DNA from: Thalassoglobus sp. JC818
Lineage (GTDB): Bacteria; Planctomycetota; Planctomycetia; Planctomycetales; Planctomycetaceae
Reading direction: 5' to 3'
Length of the DNA: 64,000 bases
Assembly: GCF_040717535.1 (NCBI RefSeq)
Contig: NZ_JBFEFI010000001.1
Location: 1,054,001 to 1,118,000, forward strand
A program made the position numbers and the translations under genes. Shown here piece after piece: positions 8,500 to 18,932 of the stretch (within the stretch, counting starts at the first letter, position 1; the number at the start of each line of letters is the position of its first letter). The notes below the pieces were generated by a model that was not told the origin of the DNA, ran no database searches, and was given only the letters and a program-made list of their open reading frames with translations.

Positions 8500-11301
8500 T
8501 TAATAGACGTAAACAAACTCGTTCGAGTTCAGCAGCACTAGGCAGACATCGGCCAGTGCACGCGTTCTGGCGCCGACCTGATGAGGCTGTAGATCGGGAA
8601 TGTAATCTTCGTAAGCGAACAGTTTCTCCGTGAACTCAAACCGTTCGCCCGTGTTTTCATCAATCGCTTCGCGGACAACCTCGACGGGATACTCGACCGG
8701 TTCAAAATGCAGGTCTTTCTGGAGTTCGTTCATCTCACTCCAATGTTGCCGTGTCGCATGCATTTCTTCGTCAGAAGGAAGGCGTCCAAAGCAAAGCTGG
8801 AACAATTTACGAACGACCTCTTCTTCGTCGTCGCATTCGTCAAGAACCCGTTTTGCCAGTGCGAGGGCTCGATCATTCGCTTCCTGGCCATTGAGCATGG
8901 CGAACACTTGGGGGGTGATATTTGACTGATCGCGCATCTCACAGCTTGTTTCTGACCCCGGCTGATTGAACGTTTCGAGGAAGGGGATGCGGTGTCCACG
9001 AATTTTGTGAATGTAGATGGAGCGGCGGTTCCGGTCGTTCGGATCCGGATTGGGGACGTAGCTTGGAGCGAACGTACCCATGATCATTCGAGGCTGAAGT
9101 GCTGCTTCGAGATTCATGTCAGGTCGAATCGGAATTCCGCCGAGTGTCGAGTTCAACTCACCAGACACGCTCAGCGTGGCATCACGAATCTCTTCTGCCT
9201 CCAATCTGCGAGGAAGGAAGACTGCGTAAGAGTTCCCAGAAGGATCGGCAGAGGCGAGTTCCTCCGGGTGGAAGTGTGTTGTCGACCGACAATAGGCGTC
9301 CGTGTTCATGATGACACGATGTAAGTGCTTGATCGACCATCCATTCGAAACGAATTCTGTGGCGAGCCAGTCGAGCAGCTTCGGATGCGTTGGTTTCTTG
9401 CCGGTCGTTCCAAAGTTGTTCGGGTTCCCGGCAATGCCTCGACCGAAATGGAAGGCCCAGATGCGGTTGACCAGAACGCGCGACGTGAGGGTGTTTTCCG
9501 GACTGGCAATCCATTCAGCGAAAGCAGTCCGTCGACCTGAATGGCCAGTCGGAAGAGACGCTTCCATTGCCCCGGGCACAGCGGAGAGAACGCCGGGCTG
9601 AACAGGAATCGTCGGAGAGAATGGATCTCCACCAGCCAGAATCGCTGTCTTTTCTAACTCTCCTCCTTTGGAGGGATTGTCGGGTTTTGGGATGCGGCTG
9701 TAGCTCGATTTGGGAGTTCTTGTAGTCCCGCTGTATGTCGAGTATGCGAACGGCTGATACCGGTCGAATTCCCAATTGAAGCGATGTTGCCACTTCCTTC
9801 CGATGCGTTCTTTTCCGAACTCTTCGGCGGTCTTCAACGTTCGATTCGGGAGTTCATCGGCTGAAACTCCAGCCTTCCGTGCTTCGGCTTTGTTCTTGTA
9901 CGGCATCCCTTTTTCGCGAAACCACTCGGCTTCGTATTCGGCCTGCCGTTGCTGCAGATCTTTCAGCACCTGTTCATTCGCTTTGTGCCTCAACTGGTGA
10001 TACCTCTTGTCTTCCTCCATGCCAGCGAGGTTTTCATCCGGAAGCCATTCGGTTTTGACTTCTGCAAATTGCGTGGTCGCGAAGACAGCTTGAACGGAGT
10101 AGAAGTCGCGTGTTGGAATCGGATCGAACTTGTGGTCATGGCAACGGCAACATTGCAAAGCCTGTCCGAGAAAAACCTGACCGACGGTATCGGTGATGTC
10201 ATCGAGAAAGAGCTGACGAGTCACTGTCGCCACGCTCATGCCCGTATGCTCCCAAGGCCCCATCCGAAGAAATCCGGATGCGATCTGAAGCTCGGTTTGC
10301 TGTTCAGAAGTCAGTTGATCGCGATTCGCTTCCGCCACCTCGTCGCCAGCGATTTGTTCCAGAATGAATTCGTCAAACGGCTTGTCTGCATTGAATGCCC
10401 GGACGACGTAGTCTCGGAAACGCCACGCGTTCGGTCGTTCGTAGTCGTTGGCGAAACCGGAGCTGTCCGCATATCGCACGACATCGAGCCAGTGGCGGCC
10501 CCACTGCTCTCCGTAGTGAGGACTTTCGAGAAGACGATCGACGAGGGCTGCGAATGCTTCCTTGTCTTCCCGAGGATCATTGACGAATTGCTCCACTTCC
10601 GAGGGAGTCGGAGGGAGTCCCAGCAGGTCGAATGTGGCTCGACGGATGAGCACCTGTCGAGATGCTCGCGGCGCAGAGAGAATCTCCCGCTCATCCAGTT
10701 GCTGGTCGATGAACGCGTCGACCGGTGAACAGCGACAAGCGTCCGACAGCTCCGGGAATTCAGTCTGGATGGGCTGAAATGCCCACAGGTCTTCAAGATC
10801 GTACTTTCGATTCGTCCAGGAATCGCTCAATCCACCGGACGTCTCGACAACAACCCCTTCGGCATAATCACGGTAGATCTCGGCGATTCGTTCATCGTCT
10901 GGCCAGGGCGCCCCCTCCTTGATCCAGTCGCGAACCGCCCAAATTTCTTCTTGAGACAGCTTTTCCGCCTCTTTAGGAGGCATTTCGAATCCTTCTTCCT
11001 CGCGAGAAAGCATCCCGAGCAGGTAGCTGTCTTCGATTTCTCCGGGAACGACGATGGAATCACCCCACGAATCCCCACCAGCCAGAAGTTGCTCGCGAGT
11101 GTCCATCAGGAAGCCGCTTTCGATGGAATCTGCACTCTCGCTGTGACATCCAGCACACTTTTCCTGGAAAATCGGCTGAACTTGCAACGCGAACAGCTTT
11201 TCTCCCTCAGTCGGCGGTTCTGCGGCGCTTGTGGAATTCCATCCACTCGCGAAAACGATCACCAAACCAGCGAGACGGAATGCTTTGCAGGACATGAACA
11301 T
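8500..11301 (-). CDS. PSCyt1-PSCyt2-PSD1 (DUF1549/DUF1553) protein
   Basis: About 933 residues, exported by a signal peptide ending near STSAAE. Domains in order: PSCyt1 with a heme-type CAGCH motif and FEMPPKEAEKLS; PSCyt2/DUF1549 with RRATFDLLGLPPTPSEVE and YGEQWGRHWLDVVRYADSSG; a second CxxCH (CCRCHDHKFDPIPTRDFY); and PSD1/DUF1553 with SRVLVNRIWAFHFGRGI and a C-terminal LNSNEFVYVY. The start is ambiguous between ATGs at 11301 and 11295; the codon at 11346 gives a longer, less signal-like N-terminus. The family is abundant in planctomycetes and is thought to be cytochrome-like, with unknown substrate. It is the first gene of an operon with DUF1501. Divergent from gnd across about 220 bases that must hold both promoters. 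Confidence 0.93.
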   Translation of the reverse strand: MFMSCKAFRLAGLVIVFASGWNSTSAAEPPTEGEKLFALQVQPIFQEKCAGCHSESADSIESGFLMDTREQLLAGGDSWGDSIVVPGEIEDSYLLGMLSREEEGFEMPPKEAEKLSQEEIWAVRDWIKEGAPWPDDERIAEIYRDYAEGVVVETSGGLSDSWTNRKYDLEDLWAFQPIQTEFPELSDACRCSPVDAFIDQQLDEREILSAPRASRQVLIRRATFDLLGLPPTPSEVEQFVNDPREDKEAFAALVDRLLESPHYGEQWGRHWLDVVRYADSSGFANDYERPNAWRFRDYVVRAFNADKPFDEFILEQIAGDEVAEANRDQLTSEQQTELQIASGFLRMGPWEHTGMSVATVTRQLFLDDITDTVGQVFLGQALQCCRCHDHKFDPIPTRDFYSVQAVFATTQFAEVKTEWLPDENLAGMEEDKRYHQLRHKANEQVLKDLQQRQAEYEAEWFREKGMPYKNKAEARKAGVSADELPNRTLKTAEEFGKERIGRKWQHRFNWEFDRYQPFAYSTYSGTTRTPKSSYSRIPKPDNPSKGGELEKTAILAGGDPFSPTIPVQPGVLSAVPGAMEASLPTGHSGRRTAFAEWIASPENTLTSRVLVNRIWAFHFGRGIAGNPNNFGTTGKKPTHPKLLDWLATEFVSNGWSIKHLHRVIMNTDAYCRSTTHFHPEELASADPSGNSYAVFLPRRLEAEEIRDATLSVSGELNSTLGGIPIRPDMNLEAALQPRMIMGTFAPSYVPNPDPNDRNRRSIYIHKIRGHRIPFLETFNQPGSETSCEMRDQSNITPQVFAMLNGQEANDRALALAKRVLDECDDEEEVVRKLFQLCFGRLPSDEEMHATRQHWSEMNELQKDLHFEPVEYPVEVVREAIDENTGERFEFTEKLFAYEDYIPDLQPHQVGARTRALADVCLVLLNSNEFVYVY

Positions 11302-11524
11302 CTGCTCTTTTCGCCAATCAATTCCAAAAAAAGAAGCTGACCACAAATCATATCAGAATTGAATTGTACGTCGAAGAACGACACGGACGATCTTGCGTCA
11401 TTTTCTTATGAATTCGCTCCAGAGCCGGACCCAATCCTCGACCGCCGCACAATGAGTTATTAAAGTTCATTCTTCAAAAGAACACATCCTGATCGCAAAC
11501 TCTAAACTGGTTGCCTTCCAAACA

Positions 11525-12991
<1,467 letters not shown>

Positions 12992-13035
12992 TTCGCTTGC
13001 AAACGTGCTCGCACTGACGAACACGATGAAATGAC

Positions 13036-13075
13036 AAAAGGCTCCGACAGCAAGTCACGCTGTCGGAGCCTTTTT
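13036..13075 (+). terminator. Rho-independent terminator of gnd
   Basis: A 15-base stem AAAAGGCTCCGACAG / CTGTCGGAGCCTTTT with a 9-base loop and a terminal run of five T. It lies 44 bases after the gnd stop. Textbook intrinsic terminator, with an A-run on the other side that could also make it work on the opposite strand. Confidence 0.9.
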
Positions 13076-13222
13076 CATTGACTCAGCTTCAAGCACAGTC
13101 GAGTGTCTGCAAACGACACAATCCCCACTCCGAATTCATGGAGAAGACCGAACGAATTCGGAAGCGAGGATTGTGTTTCGCACTCAGGCTTGTGTGCAAC
13201 TTTTCTTACTCGGGCTGTTAGC

Positions 13223-13312
13223 GAGAGCATTTTCTGATCGTGAATGCACGAGCAAGCACTTCCATTTGACTTATAGTGCAAGCGAGTGCACCGAAAAGAG
13301 CAACTTGCTCTA
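13223..13312 (+). repeat. Dispersed intergenic repeat, copy A (internally deleted)
   Basis: Copy of the TAGAGCA-ended repeat family also seen at 40225, 49353 and 56523. It starts AGAGCATTTTCTGATCGTG and ends AGAGCAACTTGCTCTA. Compared with the longest copies it lacks about ten bases between two GCACGA direct repeats. The hairpin GTGCA-AGCGAG-TGCAC is kept, but only 5 base pairs remain. The repeat's terminal TAG on the minus strand is the stop codon of the TIGR03067-like gene. Confidence 0.85.
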
Positions 13313-13849
13313 GTTCGCAGGAATGACTGCCGCTGGCTTCAATGATTCCGGAGCAGATTGTTTGAGCATCACGAACATGTGTTGCCCTTTCTTAGTCTTG
13401 AATTCTCCGGGTGCTTCAGCGTTCGGGAATCCGTAGATGAGTTTGACGACATCTTCGTCCTTGTGGATCAAACCAACCGCCCCGATTCCTGGCATGGGTG
13501 GCTTAATGCTCTCCATGACGATATGTGCACCAAGCTCATGCGGTTGAAGCTGGAACTTCGCCACGTAGAGTTCGCCGTCCTCAGCATCCAGAGTTTTGAT
13601 CTGCTGATCAGTGAAGACCACCTGTTGTGCCTTCAGCTCTTCCGGCTTCAGTTCCTTCCCGTCCATCTCTCCTCGGATGATGCGGTAAGTTCCCTCCAGA
13701 TCGCTCGCTTTCAGCTCGCGAGTTGGGTTCTTCTTCGCTGGTGAACGTTGATCTTGTTCCTGCCCCTGAGCCTGAACTGACAGTGCCAGCAGGCAGAGAG
13801 CAAGCAAACAAACGCCTGTCAAATTGATGATTCTTTCTCGATCGTTCAT
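13310..13849 (-). CDS. TIGR03067-like secreted protein
   Basis: 179 residues from the ATG at 13849, chosen because GAGGAG lies 6 bases upstream; an ATG at 13873 and a longer frame to 14035 have no such support. A signal peptide (INLTGVCLLALCLLALSVQAQG) is followed by a Gln/Glu-rich linker. Next comes a single domain starting DLEGTYRIIRGEMDGKELKPEEL, which resembles the planctomycete TIGR03067 family, where a similar LxGxW/Y start opens a lipocalin-like barrel. Function of that family is unknown. The end IPAN is followed by a TAG that is part of intergenic repeat copy A. No gene lies close on the same strand. Confidence 0.7.
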   Translation of the reverse strand: MNDRERIINLTGVCLLALCLLALSVQAQGQEQDQRSPAKKNPTRELKASDLEGTYRIIRGEMDGKELKPEELKAQQVVFTDQQIKTLDAEDGELYVAKFQLQPHELGAHIVMESIKPPMPGIGAVGLIHKDEDVVKLIYGFPNAEAPGEFKTKKGQHMFVMLKQSAPESLKPAAVIPAN

Positions 13850-14222
13850 GGTCTTCTCCTCACACCGAGTCATTTTGTTTTCCTTAGTTGTTTCTGCAAA
13901 TTCAGCAGTTCGTCTTGGATGCAATGCATGCTGCGTGCCGATCTCTCCAAGACGTGGAAACTCAAGCATTCTGTGCGGTTTCGGTGCAATTTCTGAGACT
14001 TGAACAGTCAACGTGAGCGAGAAACGTTCAGTCAATCGCTATGTTTTTCGATGAAAACAAACCCCATGCTGCTGCGAACCTGAATGAAGAGACTGGTCGT
14101 TTCGCAGCACTCGTTCAGCGCATGACAGATAGACGTTCCTCTCTGTGCGTGGTACAACTGAAGATTAAGGTCAGAGAATTTCCCTGAGATCGTGACGTCC
14201 ATTTCAAAAGTGAGGGCATGAC
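13850..14222. other. Divergent intergenic region of about 370 bases
   Basis: Separates the TIGR03067-like gene (minus) from the cysteine-peptidase-like gene (plus) and should contain both promoters. A minus-strand frame at 14032-14202 would encode about 56 fairly natural-looking residues but has no ribosome site and is not called. No convincing operator or terminator was seen. Confidence 0.4.
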
Positions 14223-14879
14223 ATGGCATGGTTCAGTCGATTCACGCGGTTCGGTGACGTCCATCTTTGCTTCGCTCAGGAACAGAACATTTCCTGTGGT
14301 CTGGCTTCCATCATCATGGCAGCTTTCAAGATCAATAAGCTCACGCCGAAAGTGACGGCGATGTATGGCGAAGACGATATGATGGCTAAAGCCAAAGCTC
14401 TGTTTGGTGCCAAGCCTCTCGGAGATGCCGGGCTGACCGGAAACAAGATGATCACGCTGCTGAACGATGACTCGCTGAACATGAAGGGATGGTCGTTAAC
14501 GACACCCAACATCAATCAGATGAACAACGAGATCATTAAGAACGTTGGCGTTTCCGAAGGCTGGGGACCGACGATGAGTGTGACTCCGGTGATCATCATG
14601 GTGCAGTGGAAAGGTGGCACCGCTCGGCATTGGGTGCTCATCGACACTGTCCGGAAGATTTGGGGCTCGATTTACGCCACTGTTTGCGATCCCTGGGACG
14701 GCAGCGTTCACGTGATCAAAATCGAGAAGGACAAACGATTCGACTACGCAGCCCGAGATACGATCGACTTCGATTTCTGGGGAAAACGCAATCGATACGG
14801 CTCTAAAACGCAAGAAGGCAGTTCGACAATCACGACACCAACCTGGGTTGGGTCAATTATGCTCAAACGCACGACGTGA
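14223..14879 (+). CDS. Papain-like (C39-like) cysteine peptidase domain protein
   Basis: 218 residues, starting at an ATG with GAGGG about 8 bases upstream. No signal peptide or membrane helix is visible. The pattern fits a papain-like peptidase: oxyanion Gln19 and nucleophile Cys25 in QEQNISCGLASIIMAA, His136 in ARHWVLIDTV, and Asp156 in TVCDPWDGS. The Q-x5-C-G-L-A-S and DPxxG wording is closest to the C39 (double-glycine leader/bacteriocin) peptidases, but there is no ABC transporter. The call is made from these motifs alone. It could process a partner protein or be an effector or immunity-type enzyme. The next gene on the same strand, 285 bases on, encodes an ADP-ribosyltransferase-like protein, so the two may form a module. 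Confidence 0.6.
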   Translation: MAWFSRFTRFGDVHLCFAQEQNISCGLASIIMAAFKINKLTPKVTAMYGEDDMMAKAKALFGAKPLGDAGLTGNKMITLLNDDSLNMKGWSLTTPNINQMNNEIIKNVGVSEGWGPTMSVTPVIIMVQWKGGTARHWVLIDTVRKIWGSIYATVCDPWDGSVHVIKIEKDKRFDYAARDTIDFDFWGKRNRYGSKTQEGSSTITTPTWVGSIMLKRTT

Positions 14880-15042
14880 CGACGCCCCAATCCTGTTGAG
14901 TTTTCACCACGGCTACGTCTTCCGGTTGCCACGCACAGACATTCAGATTCACTACTCTTCCTCGACGCCCGCTCGCTCAAAATCACTCTGGAAGCAGAAA
15001 GCTGTTCGCATTGCTGGCGATTCATAAACTAAGCTTCGGATG

Positions 15043-15070
15043 CCCGTTCCATCAATCTGCGCGGAACGGG
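15043..15070. repeat. Inverted repeat between the peptidase-like and ADP-ribosyltransferase-like genes
   Basis: An 8-base stem CCCGTTCC / GGAACGGG with a 12-base loop. No T-run follows. It could be a weak terminator or a regulatory hairpin in the leader of the downstream gene. Confidence 0.35.
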
Positions 15071-15164
15071 GAAACTCTTGTCCGATCATGAAATTTTGCT
15101 CCCCCCTCGAATGCTACCTGTCTGAATAGACCTCATTTCATCTCTTTAAAGATTGAAAAACGCG

Positions 15165-15950
15165 ATGGCAAAGAAGACCGAACAACGACTTCTCGCGAAA
15201 CTGGCAGCTGGCCAGCCGCTGACTCCCGGAGAGATCAATTCGTTGTCCCTCAAAATCGCAAAAGGCCAAACAAAGAAGCGTGCGCGTTCGATCACCCAAC
15301 AAGTCGAGCTGCGATACACAGCTCAACTTGCGCAACTCAGCGTGATGCAGCGACAGCAGGTGGTGAATGCTGTTCGCGATTACACAATGGACTCAACTTC
15401 GATCAACAATTCGTGTCGCGGCGGAGCTCCGAATGCCAACGCCCAGAGACTCGATCAAGTGTTTCAGATTTTCCATCAGCAGAACTGGGACAACGACTAT
15501 CGCGTGACCTATCGACTGATGACTTACAAGCCGACAGACAACATGCCGTGGGGTGCAGCGGCCGCACCTCATATTGTCGTGGGTGATCGTGTTCGAGACG
15601 ATGCTTTTCTGTCTGCCAGTGAGAACCGACAGCTGCTCGTCAACGGAGTCGAAAACCCCGGACCCAACGATCGGTACGTGAAGCTGGCCATCTATGGACG
15701 CGGCGGAATCAACATCTCGGGCGGCTCTCTCTATTCGAATGCCAATGAGAAAGCCATGATGAAGAGTGATCATCCGAAGACATGGCGATTCCGAACAGCA
15801 CATGCTGGGCAGGCGGAAATCCTTTACGATCGAGGAACGGTCTTCCGCGTTCGGAAAATCACCCCGAACGGCAACAACGTTCACGTCGTGCTCTCCATCA
15901 GCAATGGAGGCGGAGGCGGCGGCGTGAAGAACATGTTCACCGGAACCTAA
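15165..15950 (+). CDS. ADP-ribosyltransferase (exoenzyme-type) fold protein
   Basis: 261 residues from the ATG at 15165; a TTG at 15153 is also in frame, and neither has a good ribosome site. The protein matches the layout of mono-ADP-ribosyltransferase toxins of the ADPrib_exo_Tox/VIP2 type. It has VVNAVRDYTMDSTSINNSCRG, a strand with Arg117 (TYRLM), an STS-like S150-A-S152 after DDAF, and a loop Q216-A-E218 (AGQAEILYDRGTVFRVRKI) where Glu218 would be catalytic. A glutamine two before the Glu is typical of C3-like enzymes. The first 60 residues are basic and helical, and the end is a glycine run plus KNMFTGT. No signal peptide is seen. The target is unknown. It may act inside the producer, or be delivered by an unidentified route. 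Confidence 0.7.
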   Translation: MAKKTEQRLLAKLAAGQPLTPGEINSLSLKIAKGQTKKRARSITQQVELRYTAQLAQLSVMQRQQVVNAVRDYTMDSTSINNSCRGGAPNANAQRLDQVFQIFHQQNWDNDYRVTYRLMTYKPTDNMPWGAAAAPHIVVGDRVRDDAFLSASENRQLLVNGVENPGPNDRYVKLAIYGRGGINISGGSLYSNANEKAMMKSDHPKTWRFRTAHAGQAEILYDRGTVFRVRKITPNGNNVHVVLSISNGGGGGGVKNMFTGT

Positions 15951-16016
15951 TCGATTTCGCTGGCCATTCTGCGCTCTTCCAAACTGTCTCAGTTCAACGC
16001 AAGTTGGACGAATAGC

Positions 16017-17114
16017 TCAAACCGTCTGATCGTCCTTCGCCTCTTTGGTCGAGATCGAGCGATACACTCCAACAGCCATTGTGATGAGCGTCAGAGGGAT
16101 AACGATCCCGAAGATCACGTACTCGAACGTTCGTTCGAATTCCGGCACGACTGTCGGAATCACCATCGACGCTGTGTAAATCATGTAGTAGGCGAAAAAC
16201 AGAATCCCTTCCCATCTTGAGATGAGATGTCCGGTGAAAAAGATCGGCAGGCACGCCACAGCGACGGCGACCATGACTGGGACATCAAGATGCAGAGCCG
16301 CTTCGGGAACGGGAACTCCGATCGGCGACACCAGACTGGAGATGCCTAGCACTGCCATGATGTTGAAAAGATTGCTCCCGATGGCATTGCCGACGGCGAT
16401 ATCTCGTTCTCCTCGAATCGCAGCCATCACGGACGTCGCAGCTTCCGGAAGTGAAGTCCCGGCAGCCACGATCGTCAGGCCGATGATCAATTCCGAAACT
16501 CCAAGACTTCGCGAAATCGTCACAGCGGAATCGACGAACCAACGCGCTCCGACCACTAATAGAGCCAATCCCGCGACGAGCATGACGACATTAATGAGAG
16601 TACTTTTCGCCGTCGATGAACTCTCTTTCTGACCAAATTCCGCTTCGTATTCCGCCTGAATCGCCCCCTGCTCTCGCCGACTCTTAATGATGGCCCAGAG
16701 CGTATAAACCACGAGGCCGATCGAGAGAATCAAACCGTCCAGTCGACTGATGCTGCCATTCAAAGCCATCAACCAGACAAGGCCTGAGAGCCCAATCATC
16801 AGCGGAACCTCAAATCGAACGAGCTGCTGAGAGACCTGAAGCGGAACAATCATCGCGGAGAGTCCGAGAATCAGAAGCACGTTGAAGATGTTGCTGCCGA
16901 CGATATTTCCCAGCGCAACATCTGGTTGACCATTCAACGAGGATTGCAGACAGACGACCAGTTCCGGGGCGCTCGTCCCAAATGAGACGACCGTCAGCCC
17001 GACCACCAGTGGTGAAACTCCGCACGAGACGGCGAGTTTCGAAGCTCCTCGAACCAGGAGTTCAGCACCTGCGGTCAAAACAACAAGTCCGACCACGAGC
17101 ATCAAAATCGCCAC
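16017..17114 (-). CDS. Calcium/sodium antiporter, CaCA family (YrbG-like)
   Basis: Inner-membrane cation exchanger with about ten hydrophobic helices and the two diagnostic alpha repeats. Repeat 1 is GLTVVSFGTSAPELVV then GNIVGSNIFNVLLILG; repeat 2 is GLTIVAAGTSLPEAATS then GNAIGSNLFNIMAVLG. The two acidic residues in GTSxPE are the cation ligands in this family. The start is taken as GTG 17114, because GGAGGAG lies 6 bases upstream and the resulting N-terminus begins directly with helix 1, as in relatives. ATGs at 17135 and 17102 and a longer frame to 17189 are alternatives. A polar loop between the two halves carries Gln/Glu/Ser residues. The gene converges with the ADP-ribosyltransferase-like gene; no hairpin was seen between them. 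Confidence 0.92.
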   Translation of the reverse strand: MAILMLVVGLVVLTAGAELLVRGASKLAVSCGVSPLVVGLTVVSFGTSAPELVVCLQSSLNGQPDVALGNIVGSNIFNVLLILGLSAMIVPLQVSQQLVRFEVPLMIGLSGLVWLMALNGSISRLDGLILSIGLVVYTLWAIIKSRREQGAIQAEYEAEFGQKESSSTAKSTLINVVMLVAGLALLVVGARWFVDSAVTISRSLGVSELIIGLTIVAAGTSLPEAATSVMAAIRGERDIAVGNAIGSNLFNIMAVLGISSLVSPIGVPVPEAALHLDVPVMVAVAVACLPIFFTGHLISRWEGILFFAYYMIYTASMVIPTVVPEFERTFEYVIFGIVIPLTLITMAVGVYRSISTKEAKDDQTV

Positions 17115-17371
17115 TCCTGACTCCTCCTCATTCATCCATCGAAAAGTTTGCAGAACATAGCATATCGCTTTTTGCGTCGAAGAGTACAACTTCGCGCAGC
17201 GTCGTGGTCACGGAAGTCGTCGAGCGGCATTCACTCTGCGTAAGGCTTCGGTATGCACAAGGCACTTCTCAATGAGCCAGACAATGAGCGTATTCCCCAC
17301 CGCCAAGCCACCATTGGTGCAGAATATCGCTTCCCAATGATTGAATTCCGAAGGGAATCGATCGGACGCGA

Positions 17372-18760
17372 CTAAGTCAGATTCATTGACTGCAGGAATT
17401 CTGCGTTCGTCTTGGTGCGTCTCATTCGATTGGTGAGAAGTTCCATCGCTTCGACGGGATTCATATCGTTGAGCACACGCCGGAGGATCCAGACCAGTCG
17501 CAACTCGTCTTCGTCCATCAGGAGTTCTTCTCGACGAGTTCCTGACTTGTTGACGTCAATCGCTGGCCAGACCCGCTTTTCGACCATTCGACGATCGAGG
17601 TGCAACTCCGTATTACCGGTTCCTTTGAACTCTTCGAAGATCACCTCATCCATCTTCGATCCGGTATCGACGAGCGCGGTCGCGATAATGGTCAAGCTTC
17701 CGCCTTCATCGACAGCCCGGGCTGCTCCGAAGAAACGTTTTGGATGCTGCAGTGCATTGGCATCCACTCCACCGGTAAGAATCTTGCCGGAGTTAGGACA
17801 TTCCGTGTTGTAAGCACGGGCCAGACGAGTGATGGAGTCCAGGAAAATCACGACGTTCTCGCCGTATTCGACCATCCGCTTCGCTTTTTCAATCACCATT
17901 TCCGCCACTTGAATGTGACGGCTGGGTGGTTCGTCGAATGTGCTGGAAACGACTTCGCAGTTGTCGCTTTTGACTTGCCGCTCCATCTCGGTCACTTCTT
18001 CCGGACGTTCGTCAATCAGCAGCATGATGACGTAAACATCCGGGTGATTTTGAATCACTGCTTGTGCGAGCTTTTGCAGCAACACAGTTTTTCCGGCACG
18101 CGGAGGCGAAACGATGAGCCCACGCTGGCCGAAACCGATGGGCGACACGATATCCACCACACGTGTGCTGATTTCAGCCTGATCATCTGATAGATGCAGT
18201 CGATCTTTCGGGTGCAGCGGAGTCAGGTCGTCGAAGGGAACTTTTTCCGATACGAGATTCGGATCCTGCCCGTTGATCGCTTCGACTCGCAGGAGAGCGA
18301 AATAGCGTTCGTTTTCTTTTGGAGGACGAATTTGTCCGGCGACAGTCGCACCCGTTCGCAATCCGAAACGGCGAATCTGACTTGGAGAGACGTAAATGTC
18401 GTCCGGACAGGGAAGATAGTGATAGTCCGGGCTGCGCAAAAAACCGAACCCGTCCGGCAGGATCTCAAGCGTCCCTTCGCCGAACATCAGACCGTTCATT
18501 TTGGTCCGTTCCTTCAGGATACGGAAAATGAGGTCCTGTTTCTTGAGCCCTTGATAGTCGGTGACATTTTCCTGCTTTGCCAGCTCGAACAATTCTTTGA
18601 CCGTCATTCGCTGCAAGGCAGCGATGTGAATGTCCGACTGCTTGGCGTCTTCGTAGTGGGAGTTGGCAGGATCATAAATGGCTTGATCGCCGTCGGACGA
18701 CTTCTGGCCAACGACGTCGGCGACATCCTTTGAGCGACCTGAAGTTGTTGATTTCGACAT
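17372..18760 (-). CDS. rho: Transcription termination factor Rho
   Basis: 462 residues from ATG 18760; the frame extends 24 codons further upstream, but that part is not Rho-like. This hexameric RNA helicase ends transcription of untranslated RNA. Order: a short polar N-terminus, a Rho-N helix domain ([18 protein letters not shown]...), the RNA-binding cold-shock fold ([31 protein letters not shown]), then the RecA-like ATPase. The ATPase has Walker [13 protein letters not shown], Walker [18 protein letters not shown]-loop/R-loop [15 protein letters not shown] and the [20 protein letters not shown] end. Walker A has Arg where many have Lys (PPRAGKT for PPKAGKT), which is conservative. Upstream, coaE is on the same strand about 170 bases away. 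Confidence 0.97.
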   Translation of the reverse strand: MSKSTTSGRSKDVADVVGQKSSDGDQAIYDPANSHYEDAKQSDIHIAALQRMTVKELFELAKQENVTDYQGLKKQDLIFRILKERTKMNGLMFGEGTLEILPDGFGFLRSPDYHYLPCPDDIYVSPSQIRRFGLRTGATVAGQIRPPKENERYFALLRVEAINGQDPNLVSEKVPFDDLTPLHPKDRLHLSDDQAEISTRVVDIVSPIGFGQRGLIVSPPRAGKTVLLQKLAQAVIQNHPDVYVIMLLIDERPEEVTEMERQVKSDNCEVVSSTFDEPPSRHIQVAEMVIEKAKRMVEYGENVVIFLDSITRLARAYNTECPNSGKILTGGVDANALQHPKRFFGAARAVDEGGSLTIIATALVDTGSKMDEVIFEEFKGTGNTELHLDRRMVEKRVWPAIDVNKSGTRREELLMDEDELRLVWILRRVLNDMNPVEAMELLTNRMRRTKTNAEFLQSMNLT

Positions 18761-18932
18761 GATATTCTCGGGACAGTGTAGAGAGGAAGTTTTGGTGCCC
18801 TGGGTGGGATTGACGATTTTTCCTGAAATCAAAGATGGGCTTCAGAGTTGAAAAGGTGATTTGCAGTGAACGACAGCCCTGAACCTTAAGTGACTCAATT
18901 CAATCAGGATCTAGTGGTGATCATGGATGATG

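Noticed and set aside
14032-14202. Minus-strand frame of about 56 codons upstream of the peptidase-like gene
   Set aside because: The translation looks fairly natural, but there is no ribosome site and no family match, so evidence is too thin to call it.
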